A stretch of 6,245 nucleotides of DNA from an uncultured Bacteroidota bacterium. GTDB lineage: Bacteria > Bacteroidota > Bacteroidia > NS11-12g > UBA955. The notes below the pieces were generated by a model. It made no database searches and had not been told where the DNA came from. It saw only the letters and a list, made by a program, of their open reading frames with translations. The stretch is taken from NCBI GenBank assembly GCA_903959115.1, contig CAJBVU010000068.1, positions 1-6,245 on the forward strand, written 5' to 3'. Shown here in pieces: positions 1 through 6,232 of the stretch (the stretch's first letter is position 1; every line of letters begins with the position of its first letter). Made by a program: the position numbers and the translations under genes.

Positions 1-171
1 ATCTTGAGCCAGGAATCGAACATCGAAAAATTGCTCAATTATTACATGGGTAAGAACACCCCGGAGCGTCAAGAATTCATCATAGACAACCTCATCGTGG
101 AAAAAGACGATGAACCCGAAATCTTGAGTACAGTTCTGGTTGCAGAAGAAACTGAAACGGTAGCCGAATAA
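1..171 (+). CDS. parE: DNA topoisomerase IV subunit B, C-terminal end (partial)
   Basis: The reading frame is open from the first base and ends with TAA at 169-171, giving the last 56 residues of a larger protein. The segment YYMGKNTPERQEFIIDNL (residues 15-32) matches the end of the TOPRIM/C-terminal region of type II topoisomerase B subunits; from memory, MGKNTPxRQxFI is the form found in Bacteroidota ParE, while GyrB there has MGDxVxPRRxFI. It is followed by an acidic, low-complexity tail rich in E, D and V. ParE is the ATPase subunit that, with ParC, decatenates daughter chromosomes and relaxes supercoils in the cytoplasm. The ATPase domain lies outside the window, so completeness cannot be judged. 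The next gene starts six bases after the stop. GyrB is the main alternative and is less likely. Confidence 0.8.
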   Translation: MLSQESNIEKLLNYYMGKNTPERQEFIIDNLIVEKDDEPEILSTVLVAEETETVAE

Positions 172-177
172 CCCGCC

Positions 178-1680
178 ATGACTTGGAAACAACGATGGAT
201 CGGTGATCAAGGAGAAGGATTCCTTTGGCCGATCTACCTTTGCGTTGTTTTCTACTTAGGGGCCGAAAGATGGCTTCACACAGACAGTGCCTACACCCTT
301 TTTAGAATCCTAAATCACCAAAGTCTCTTTTACGACCGATTCGCTTGCGAGCTATTGGTTTGGCCGGGTCAGCTGCTTTCACATTTGGGCGCACCAATCA
401 AATGGGTCATGCAAAGCATCAACCTAATCCTCCCACTTATGGCTTGGGCGGGGTGGATTTTCTTTCACAAAAGCCCCCTGCGATGGTTATATTTTTTGGT
501 GATTATTAGCGGCGGCAGCGAAGCATTTTTTATTGGTTATAACGAAATCGGTCTCAGCACACTGGCCTTTATTACCGCCATTCAATGGATTGTTTTGGAC
601 GCGAAACGACTCCCCCTGTTACTCTTTTTGTCGATCACAATTACGTGGCTGTCACACCCCGCTGGCGTTTTATTCCTCCCCATTTTAGTTTTATTTGGAT
701 GGCGACAATTGGACTCAAAACAAACCCTATCCCTTGCGATTGCTATCATCGGATTATTCATCGCCAAACAACTCATCACCCCAAGCAATCCTTACGATGC
801 GCAGCTCTACAGCACACTAACCAACATCCAGAATTTCACGCAATTCACTAACCTATTTAGCGTAAACTATCTCCTTCACGCCTCTTGGTTTTTCATTCCC
901 GCCGCAACCGCCATCGCCTGTTTTATCGTCGGATTGCTAAAACCGTCCCGCATCATCACTTCCATTTACTTTGCGATTTTTTTAGTCGATACCCTGGCCG
1001 CCGTTTTGATTTATTCCCAAGGCGATGCCCACATCAACATGGAAAAATTCTTCTACCCCATTGCAGTCATCGGCATGCTCTCGATTGGCATTTTCCAATG
1101 GGCCGCGGAAAAACAAGCCATCGCATCAACGAATCAAATCGACGAACAACCGGGGGCGAACCAAACCAAAGCGCAAACCCGAACCCAACAACTCATTAGC
1201 ATCCCCTTGTGGTTTTTGGCCTTTTCGATGATGCTCGGCATACAGAAACATCTGCCAAACTACACCGAAAGGAAAAAACTCCTATTTGATTTAGTAAAGG
1301 TGCAGCCCCATGCAAAACTGCTAATTCAGCATCCCGCAGAAGATCAAGCGCCAAACAACAGTGTTGCGAAAATCACAAATGCACTTTCTCAAAAAGGTTC
1401 GCTATGGGGATTGAGTTACGAAACAGCCATCGCCTCAAAATGGATCGGACTGAATGAAACCCGCACCGCAAAAATCATGTCGCCCGAGGAAATCAAAGAA
1501 TGGCCAACGACCAACAGCAAAATCGCCGACAGCCTTTTCATTGGCGCGCCCTTTGAGCAACCCCAACCCATCAATCGATTGAATCACCGGTATTTCAGAT
1601 TTGCAAAAAATCAGTACTTGAAAACTGCATCTACTCCACCATCCACTTCAACAACTTCCCCGCGCCTTCCACTTCAATGA
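178..1680 (+). CDS. Polytopic inner-membrane protein of unknown function, 500 aa
   Basis: I do not recognise a named family. By eye there are about ten hydrophobic segments: near residues 14-28, 81-96, 102-118, 125-141, 145-175 (probably two), 183-200, 231-252, 258-279, 291-309 and 339-355. A basic, Gln/Thr-rich linker (about 311-338) precedes the last one, and a soluble domain of about 145 residues follows. The first loop, between the first two segments, carries an aspartate in HTDSAY (D36). Many-segment proteins with an acidic residue there and a soluble C-terminus resemble GT-C glycosyltransferases, but this is only a weak architectural analogy. The start is fixed: the preceding parE stop is in the same frame with only two codons between, and the next Met is residue 78. 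No Shine-Dalgarno sequence is evident, so translation probably couples to parE. The last 16 residues are Ser/Thr/Pro-rich and lie antisense to the end of the neighbouring secreted-protein gene. The reading frame is confident; the function is not known. Confidence 0.85.
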   Translation: MTWKQRWIGDQGEGFLWPIYLCVVFYLGAERWLHTDSAYTLFRILNHQSLFYDRFACELLVWPGQLLSHLGAPIKWVMQSINLILPLMAWAGWIFFHKSPLRWLYFLVIISGGSEAFFIGYNEIGLSTLAFITAIQWIVLDAKRLPLLLFLSITITWLSHPAGVLFLPILVLFGWRQLDSKQTLSLAIAIIGLFIAKQLITPSNPYDAQLYSTLTNIQNFTQFTNLFSVNYLLHASWFFIPAATAIACFIVGLLKPSRIITSIYFAIFLVDTLAAVLIYSQGDAHINMEKFFYPIAVIGMLSIGIFQWAAEKQAIASTNQIDEQPGANQTKAQTRTQQLISIPLWFLAFSMMLGIQKHLPNYTERKKLLFDLVKVQPHAKLLIQHPAEDQAPNNSVAKITNALSQKGSLWGLSYETAIASKWIGLNETRTAKIMSPEEIKEWPTTNSKIADSLFIGAPFEQPQPINRLNHRYFRFAKNQYLKTASTPPSTSTTSPRLPLQ

Positions 1681-3733
1681 AGTAGATGCCTGCAGATGGT
1701 GCGACGAGAGTAATTTGCTGCTGTCCGTTTCCAATGCGATGCGATGAAACTTTGCTGCCCACGGAATTGTAAACAACGATGTTTCGGGATATACCATTGC
1801 CTTGAATACTCAAAACCACATCACTACCCACGCCCGCTGGATTGGGATAAATTCGCATCGCAGCCTGCTCAAAAGATTGGGTACCCGAAACCGGCTTAGC
1901 CTTGACATAAAAGCCCTCAATGCAGTGCACGCAACCTACCTGCCCTAACCGTTTTTTGAGACCCGTACATACGTTGTACCATCCGCTATCAGGATGAATT
2001 TGCTGGGTTTGTTTATCGGCGCGAAGCAATTTCCCATTATAAAACCAATATAGCGTATCACCCCACTTTGAGGCCACCTCCAACAGTGTATCAGATTGCC
2101 TCACCCATCGCACAGAATCATAAAATGTAACATTCAAGACTTGTGAAACCTGTGCCACACAGCCTTGGGCTGAGGTAATCGTACAGTGAAATGTATCCCT
2201 TTCAACCGCCAAGTAATGCGGCTTCACCCATTGACTGCTCCATCCGCGACCATTTTTCCAACTGTATTGATGAATACTGCTGCTCGAGGTATCGCCCAGT
2301 GTCACCGAATCTTTGTAACAAACCGAAACCATAGGCCATTGCGATGCCACCTGCGGCGAACTGCTAAAAACGATGCGTACCGAATCACGAGCCGTACATC
2401 CCGTAAGCGATTGTTTGGCCGAAAGGTGCACGTTTTGCGTATTTTGACTTTTCCCTTTCACAGTGAGAAATTGTGTTGAATCAGGAATCACCGTACCGTT
2501 GACCCGCCAAGTATAGTCGGTATGTTGCGCGGAATCTTGGGCTCTAAGTCGAATCCCCTTGCCATCGCAATCGTATCGTACAAACCCTTTATCCGACAAT
2601 AGCAAGCTCGGTGCTTCCAGAATTTGCGTCATTTGGATAGCCCCAGTGATCTTTGGCTTGGTGCTACTCCATCTCATTCGGTAGCCCATACCCGCAGGGA
2701 TATTGCTCGGAAGTACGGCATCAATTTTTGCAGGAATGAGGGTATCGGAAACGCGGTTTAGCGCATATCCTTTGGCGAAATTGCCTTTGTCATCGCTCAG
2801 CTCAAGTATGAATTCATTACCTGTATCAAACGTACCGATGTTTTTGATGAAGGGGTTTTTGTAGGTGGTAACACTATCGCCGGCGCATCCCACAATTTCG
2901 CTATCTGCCCCAAATAAGTGTATATCGGCCACGAATACTTTGCCGCAGATGATGCAAGTGTAGACCCATTCGTTGCGCTCACTCACAATCGTGATGTCGC
3001 CGGGTTTGGGTTCGCTAAGAAGCACTTTGGGGTTGCCGCTATAGTACTTGTTGAGTTGATAAATGTATTTGTCGCCCACCGATGCAATGTAAAGATTGCC
3101 TTGAGCGTCCTCGGCCAGTCCCATCGCATTTTTGATGTTGGTCGATCTAACGGTTTGCACACTGGAATCACTGATCGACACGGCCAGAATTTTGGTATTG
3201 GCGGTATCTTGAACAAGCAGCAGTCGGTTGTTGCTCTTTTGCCAGATGATGGCGGAGGGTTTGGTGAGGTTGCTCACCCAGATCGAGGTATGAGGTGTGT
3301 GGGGCGATGCGGCGGCGAAGGTCGTTTTATAGATGCAGCCTCGAACGCGGTCGGTGGTATAAAGGACTTGGGCGATGGAATCGTAGGCGCAGTCTTGAAT
3401 TTGACGAATGCCACTGATTGTTTCGGTGCCCATGAGATTGCCTGCGGTATCATAGATAACCATGCGATTGGAGTCGAGGACGAGCACGGCGTAACCAATA
3501 GGGAGTTTATGAAATGCGATATTTCGGGGCGATTTCAGGTTTTTGGCAAACAAGGTTTTATTGCCAGCGCTATCGATCTGAAGGACTTCGCCACTGCCTT
3601 GGTTGGTGATCAGGTAGCTATTATTGAATGGGTTATAGGCCGATGCGTTAGGGGCATTGAAGTTGTATTGTGCATCGGCGGCGCTAGAGAATCCGAGCAG
3701 GATGCAAATTAGGGTGATAAGGTTCTTCCGCAT
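1631..3733 (-). CDS. Secreted beta-propeller/Ig-like protein with T9SS sorting domain, 700 aa
   Basis: This is a predicted type IX secretion cargo. A Sec signal peptide covers residues 1-21 (basic MRKN start, hydrophobic core, cleavage after ADA before Q22). Residues about 22-275 contain repeated short strands of NHL/SMP-30-like propeller type, such as GEVLQIDSAGNKT, GLAEDAQGNLYIA and YIYQLN. Residues about 283-365 resemble a Bacteroidota Ig-like module, with GNEFILELSDDKGNFA and IPAGMGYRMRW. Three more Ig/PKD-like stretches follow, around 384-456, 462-537 and 538-612, several with paired cysteines. Residues about 626-700 form the type A sorting domain: IYPNPA, a central VYNSVG strand turn, SAGIYFIEVE and a basic KLLKW end. 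Known biology of this domain predicts passage through the outer membrane by T9SS, then cleavage and surface attachment or release. The propeller's ligand cannot be told from sequence. There is no catalytic motif I can name, and adhesion or binding is an inference. I see no clear TAnnTTTG promoter upstream. Confidence 0.9.
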   Translation of the reverse strand: MRKNLITLICILLGFSSAADAQYNFNAPNASAYNPFNNSYLITNQGSGEVLQIDSAGNKTLFAKNLKSPRNIAFHKLPIGYAVLVLDSNRMVIYDTAGNLMGTETISGIRQIQDCAYDSIAQVLYTTDRVRGCIYKTTFAAASPHTPHTSIWVSNLTKPSAIIWQKSNNRLLLVQDTANTKILAVSISDSSVQTVRSTNIKNAMGLAEDAQGNLYIASVGDKYIYQLNKYYSGNPKVLLSEPKPGDITIVSERNEWVYTCIICGKVFVADIHLFGADSEIVGCAGDSVTTYKNPFIKNIGTFDTGNEFILELSDDKGNFAKGYALNRVSDTLIPAKIDAVLPSNIPAGMGYRMRWSSTKPKITGAIQMTQILEAPSLLLSDKGFVRYDCDGKGIRLRAQDSAQHTDYTWRVNGTVIPDSTQFLTVKGKSQNTQNVHLSAKQSLTGCTARDSVRIVFSSSPQVASQWPMVSVCYKDSVTLGDTSSSSIHQYSWKNGRGWSSQWVKPHYLAVERDTFHCTITSAQGCVAQVSQVLNVTFYDSVRWVRQSDTLLEVASKWGDTLYWFYNGKLLRADKQTQQIHPDSGWYNVCTGLKKRLGQVGCVHCIEGFYVKAKPVSGTQSFEQAAMRIYPNPAGVGSDVVLSIQGNGISRNIVVYNSVGSKVSSHRIGNGQQQITLVAPSAGIYFIEVEGAGKLLKWMVE

Positions 3734-3836
3734 GATTGTGTTGCGGGGTGATAGACATCAGCGCGGAGAGATGCGTTGCTTTAAGAGTACAATCATGATG
3801 ATACGTTCAATCGTGAACGACATCAAATTCAATTCA

Positions 3837-3871
3837 AACGAAAAAAGGGGGCTGCGCCCCCTTTTTTCGTT
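3837..3871 (-). terminator. Strong symmetrical intrinsic terminator after ahcY
   Basis: Two perfectly complementary 16-base arms (3837-3852 and 3856-3871) flank a three-base TGC loop. The core is five G:C pairs plus a C:G closing pair, flanked by six A:T pairs, so an RNA read from either strand would have a GC stem running into a U-run. It lies about 50 bases beyond the ahcY stop and about 100 bases before the start of the secreted-protein gene. On the minus strand it would end ahcY transcription and insulate the next gene. No plus-strand gene ends here, so bidirectional use is possible but not needed. Confidence 0.9.
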
Positions 3872-3882
3872 ACTCCTATCAT

Positions 3883-3913
3883 AAAAAAACGTCCCCGGAA
3901 ATTACAAGGACAT
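3883..3913 (-). terminator. Possible second, weaker terminator directly after ahcY
   Basis: Read on the minus strand, ATGTCC (3913-3908) can pair with GGACGT (3894-3889) as a six-pair stem with one T:G wobble and a 13-base loop, followed at once by a T-run (3888-3883). It begins nine bases after the ahcY stop and lies before the stronger hairpin at 3837-3871, which would make a tandem pair. The stem is short and the loop long, so it may be weak or incidental. Confidence 0.45.
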
Positions 3914-3921
3914 CCCCTAAA

Positions 3922-5235
3922 TCAATATCTGTAAGTATCCTTCTTGTAAGGACCGTTCACGTTCACACCGATGTAATCCGCTTGCTCAACAGTTAATTCT
4001 GTCAATTCAGCGCCGATGTGAGCCAAGTGCAACTTAGCAACCTTCTCGTCCAAATGCTTTGGCAACACATAAACCTCATTTTTGTAGCTGGCGTGGTTAT
4101 TCCACAATTCCAACTGAGCCAAAGTTTGGTTGGTGAAACTGTTACTCATTACAAAACTAGGGTGACCCATTGCGCAACCCAAATTCACCAAACGACCTTC
4201 AGCCAATACGATGATTTCGTTGCCGTTCAAGTTGTAAACGTCAACCTGTGGCTTAATGGTATACTTTGTATCGCCGTGGTTTTTGTTCAACCAAGCCATA
4301 TCAATTTCGTTATCGAAGTGACCAATATTACAAACGATGGTCTTGTCCTTCATCGACTCAAAATGCTTCGCAGATACGATGTTACAGTTACCTGTAGCCG
4401 TTACTACGATATTCGCCTGAGGAATCGCTTTGTCGATGTGTACCACCTGATAACCATCCATCGCAGCTTGCAATGCACAAATCGGATCGATCTCTGTCAC
4501 CATAACACGTGCACCTGCACCGCGCAATGAATCGGCAGAACCTTTTCCTACATCACCATAACCACAAACAACAGCCACTTTACCGGCCATCATAATATCA
4601 GTAGCTCTGCGAATTGCATCTACCAAACTCTCTTTGCAACCGTATTTGTTATCAAACTTGCTCTTGGTTACGCTATCGTTTACGTTGATCGCTGGGATAT
4701 GCAAAGTGCCTTTCGCCATGCGCTCATACAAACGGTGAACACCAGTGGTTGTCTCTTCGCTCAAACCTTTGATACCAGAAATCAACTCAGGGTAACGATC
4801 AAAAACCATGTTGGTCAAATCACCACCATCGTCCAAAATCATATTCAATGGGTTTTGCTCCGCACCAAAATGTAAAGTCTGTTCGATACACCAATCAAAT
4901 TCCTCTTCGTTCTGACCTTTCCAAGCGTAAACAGAAATACCTGCAGCAGCAATTGCAGCGGCAGCGTGATCCTGCGTTGAGAAAATGTTACAAGAGCTCC
5001 AAGTTACCTCAGCACCCAATTCAGCCAACGTTTCGATCAAAACCGCAGTTTGAATTGTCATGTGCAAACAACCCGCGATGCGAGCGCCAGCCAATGGCTT
5101 AGACGCACCAAACTCAGCGCGAAGTGCCATCAAACCAGGCATTTCAGCCTCGGCCATTTTAATTTCTTTCCTACCCCATTCTGCCAATGAGATGTCTTTT
5201 ACCTTGTAAGGAACGTATGTAGATTGCGTTGTCAT
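3922..5235 (-). CDS. ahcY: Adenosylhomocysteinase (S-adenosyl-L-homocysteine hydrolase)
   Basis: This cytoplasmic, NAD-dependent enzyme reversibly splits S-adenosylhomocysteine, the product of SAM-dependent methylation, into adenosine and homocysteine. With the chosen start it has 437 residues, close to the 432 of the human enzyme, and lacks the insertion of about 40 residues seen in many other bacterial homologues. The NAD-binding loop GYGDVGKG is at 225-232. By alignment in my head to the human protein (offset about +5), the active-site residues are present: H59, D136 in DDGGD, E161 in EETTTG, K191 and D195 in TKSKFDN, C200, H306 in GHFDNEID and H358 in GHPSFVMS. The C-terminal KKDTYRY (K431, Y435) reaches into the partner's NAD site. 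The frame stays open upstream to an ATG at 5304, but MTTQSTYVPYKVKDISLAEWG is the normal family N-terminus and a good promoter lies inside the extension, so I start at 5235. It appears to be a single-gene unit. Confidence 0.97.
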   Translation of the reverse strand: MTTQSTYVPYKVKDISLAEWGRKEIKMAEAEMPGLMALRAEFGASKPLAGARIAGCLHMTIQTAVLIETLAELGAEVTWSSCNIFSTQDHAAAAIAAAGISVYAWKGQNEEEFDWCIEQTLHFGAEQNPLNMILDDGGDLTNMVFDRYPELISGIKGLSEETTTGVHRLYERMAKGTLHIPAINVNDSVTKSKFDNKYGCKESLVDAIRRATDIMMAGKVAVVCGYGDVGKGSADSLRGAGARVMVTEIDPICALQAAMDGYQVVHIDKAIPQANIVVTATGNCNIVSAKHFESMKDKTIVCNIGHFDNEIDMAWLNKNHGDTKYTIKPQVDVYNLNGNEIIVLAEGRLVNLGCAMGHPSFVMSNSFTNQTLAQLELWNNHASYKNEVYVLPKHLDEKVAKLHLAHIGAELTELTVEQADYIGVNVNGPYKKDTYRY

Positions 5236-5240
5236 TGTTA

Positions 5241-5256
5241 AATTTTGCGCAAAATT
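5241..5256. promoter_or_regulatory. Perfect 16-bp palindrome over the ahcY promoter (candidate operator)
   Basis: The sequence AATTTTGCGCAAAATT is its own exact reverse complement. It ends five bases before the ahcY start codon and covers the TTTTG of the predicted -7 box and the likely transcription start. A dimeric regulator bound here would block RNA polymerase. As RNA it could also form a short leader hairpin. That it acts as an operator is inference. Confidence 0.5.
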
Positions 5257-5282
5257 AGGCATCGCGAGCCATATTACCCCAA
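5250..5282 (-). promoter_or_regulatory. Predicted ahcY promoter, Bacteroidota type
   Basis: On the minus strand there is TTG (5282-5280), a 22-base spacer, and TAATTTTG (5257-5250), an exact match to the Bacteroidota -7 consensus TAnnTTTG. A start about five bases downstream would give a leader of roughly 10 bases before the ATG at 5235. Its place also argues against the longer upstream ahcY start. Confidence 0.6.
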
Positions 5283-5319
5283 CAATACACCAAGAAAGAT
5301 GCATCGTTCACGATCAATT

Positions 5320-5337
5320 TTGTTGAACTTTCAACAA
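5320..5337. repeat. 18-bp inverted repeat upstream of ahcY
   Basis: TTGTTGAA and TTCAACAA are perfect 8-base arms separated by CT. It sits about 85 bases upstream of the ahcY start and about 40 bases upstream of the predicted -33 element, and 30 bases after the small lipoprotein stop. The arms are AT-rich with no T-run after them, so an operator fits better than a terminator. The role is unproven. Confidence 0.4.
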
Positions 5338-5366
5338 TTTAAATCGTTAATCATCAATCAGTCCGA

Positions 5367-5513
5367 TTAAAATCCGCAGTTGCAGCCGGTATTTTTTGCT
5401 TTCACATGTCCTCTGGGCGACCCACAAGCCGAAATCGCAATGCCTGCACAAACCATCATCAAAACCCAAAGGCTGATGCGCTTTAACCCAAGATTCAAGA
5501 CAAATTTTTGCAT
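5367..5513 (-). CDS. Tiny predicted lipoprotein, 48 aa
   Basis: The 48-residue product has a basic N-region up to R12, a hydrophobic stretch (about 13-27) and a lipobox ISAC with the lipidated cysteine at C30. That leaves a mature peptide of only 19 residues, CGSPRGHVKAKNTGCNCGF, with a C-terminal CNC motif. It should be processed by Lgt and signal peptidase II and anchored in the envelope. I recognise no family; small cysteine-ended lipoproteins of this kind seem familiar from Bacteroidota, but that is memory, not a match. The frame is open upstream to an ATG at 5552, but a consensus promoter (TATATTTG, 5527-5520) lies inside that extension, so I chose the ATG at 5511-5513. The promoter is then so close that the mRNA would be nearly leaderless. 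It is divergent from the DedA gene and 131 bp upstream of ahcY. Confidence 0.7.
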   Translation of the reverse strand: MQKFVLNLGLKRISLWVLMMVCAGIAISACGSPRGHVKAKNTGCNCGF

Positions 5514-5519
5514 AAAACA

Positions 5520-5552
5520 CAAATATACAAAATCAAATATCAATCCCCTCAA
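5520..5552 (-). promoter_or_regulatory. Predicted promoter of the small lipoprotein gene
   Basis: Minus-strand TTG (5552-5550), a 22-base spacer and TATATTTG (5527-5520) match the Bacteroidota pattern, with the same spacing as the predicted ahcY promoter. The -7 box ends six bases before the ATG, which implies a leader of only a few bases. Confidence 0.55.
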
Positions 5553-5578
5553 GCCGATGTCGTAAAATTGTAGTCGAT

Positions 5579-6232
5579 ATGACCATCCTCTCCCTCCTCG
5601 ATTTTGCCAAAGAATGGCTCCTACACCTCGATGAAAAATTGCAATTTCTAGTAGGCGAATATAAAAACCTCACCTACCTGATCCTTTTTGCCATCGTTTT
5701 TGTTGAAACCGGACTGGTGGTCATGCCCCTGCTCCCTGGAGATTCCCTGCTTTTCGCCGCCGGCTCCATCGCCGCGATGGACGGACACCCTCTCAATATT
5801 TTTGTCCTCATCCCCCTGCTCATTGTGGCTGCCCTTTTGGGCGATAATACCAATTATTTTATTGGATCTAAAATTGGGGTGCGGATATTCGACCTCAAAT
5901 GGAAACTGCTCAAGCGAGAATACCTCGAACAAACCGAAGCCTTTTATGAAAAACATGGTGGCTATACCCTCATCATGGCGCGCTTTGTCCCCATCGTGAG
6001 GACATTTGCTCCTTTTGCGGCCGGACTTGGCTCAATGACCTACAAAAAGTTTATTGGCTATTGCATCGCCGGAGCGGTACTTTGGGTGACAAGCATCACC
6101 ACACTGGGGTATTTATTGGGATCTATTCCCTGGGTGCACGACCACTTTGAAACCGTAGTTTTTGGGATCATCGGCATTTCGATTTTACCCATCCTTTTCA
6201 ATGCGGTGAAAGCAAAGTTGAAAAAGAAATAA
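5579..6232 (+). CDS. DedA family (VTT/SNARE-associated domain) membrane protein
   Basis: This 217-residue integral membrane protein is the usual length for DedA proteins. Hydrophobic segments lie near 33-50, 55-66, 71-87, 128-140, 153-181 and 190-209. The family motifs are complete: E43 and D55 around PLLPGDSLLFAAG, GDNTNYFIGSKIG (88-100), and ARFVPIVRTFAPFAAG (134-149) with R135 and R141. The spacing E-12-D and R-6-R equals that of the essential E39, D51, R130 and R136 of Escherichia coli YqjA, so it is probably active. DedA members have been linked to proton-dependent membrane homeostasis, and some act as undecaprenyl-phosphate flippases; which lipid this one handles cannot be told. The end is a lysine-rich KAKLKKK tail. 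No Shine-Dalgarno sequence is clear, and only a 7-of-8 match to the -7 box (TAAAATTG, 5563-5570) lies upstream, too close to the ATG to judge. It is divergent from the lipoprotein gene. Confidence 0.93.
   Translation: MTILSLLDFAKEWLLHLDEKLQFLVGEYKNLTYLILFAIVFVETGLVVMPLLPGDSLLFAAGSIAAMDGHPLNIFVLIPLLIVAALLGDNTNYFIGSKIGVRIFDLKWKLLKREYLEQTEAFYEKHGGYTLIMARFVPIVRTFAPFAAGLGSMTYKKFIGYCIAGAVLWVTSITTLGYLLGSIPWVHDHFETVVFGIIGISILPILFNAVKAKLKKK

Noticed and set aside
2918..3712. 264-codon open frame on the plus strand
   Set aside because: It lies fully antisense to the propeller part of the secreted protein, whose signal peptide, repeats and sorting domain are clear. The translation is Gly/Val/Asp-rich with no recognisable domain, which is typical of a complementary-strand shadow.
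3734..3836. Consensus promoter for the secreted-protein gene
   Set aside because: No TAnnTTTG match occurs on the minus strand here; the closest, TGAATTTG, lacks the conserved A and lies about 90 bases upstream with no paired TTG at a proper distance.
4018..4530. 170-codon open frame on the plus strand
   Set aside because: It is antisense to the NAD-binding and C-terminal parts of ahcY, a highly conserved gene. It has no recognisable motif and no promoter.
5236..5366. SAM/SAH riboswitch in front of ahcY
   Set aside because: The gap is 131 bp, the predicted leader is only about 10 bases, and I see no multi-helix pattern with conserved loops, only simple symmetric sites.
5367..5552. Longer 61-residue form of the small lipoprotein starting at 5552
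   Set aside because: The extra 13 residues place a second hydrophobic segment before the basic region, giving a poor lipoprotein signal, and the consensus -7 box lies inside this extension.
5648..5956. 102-codon open frame on the minus strand inside the DedA gene
   Set aside because: The DedA motifs on the other strand are complete and conserved; this translation is a charged, featureless shadow.
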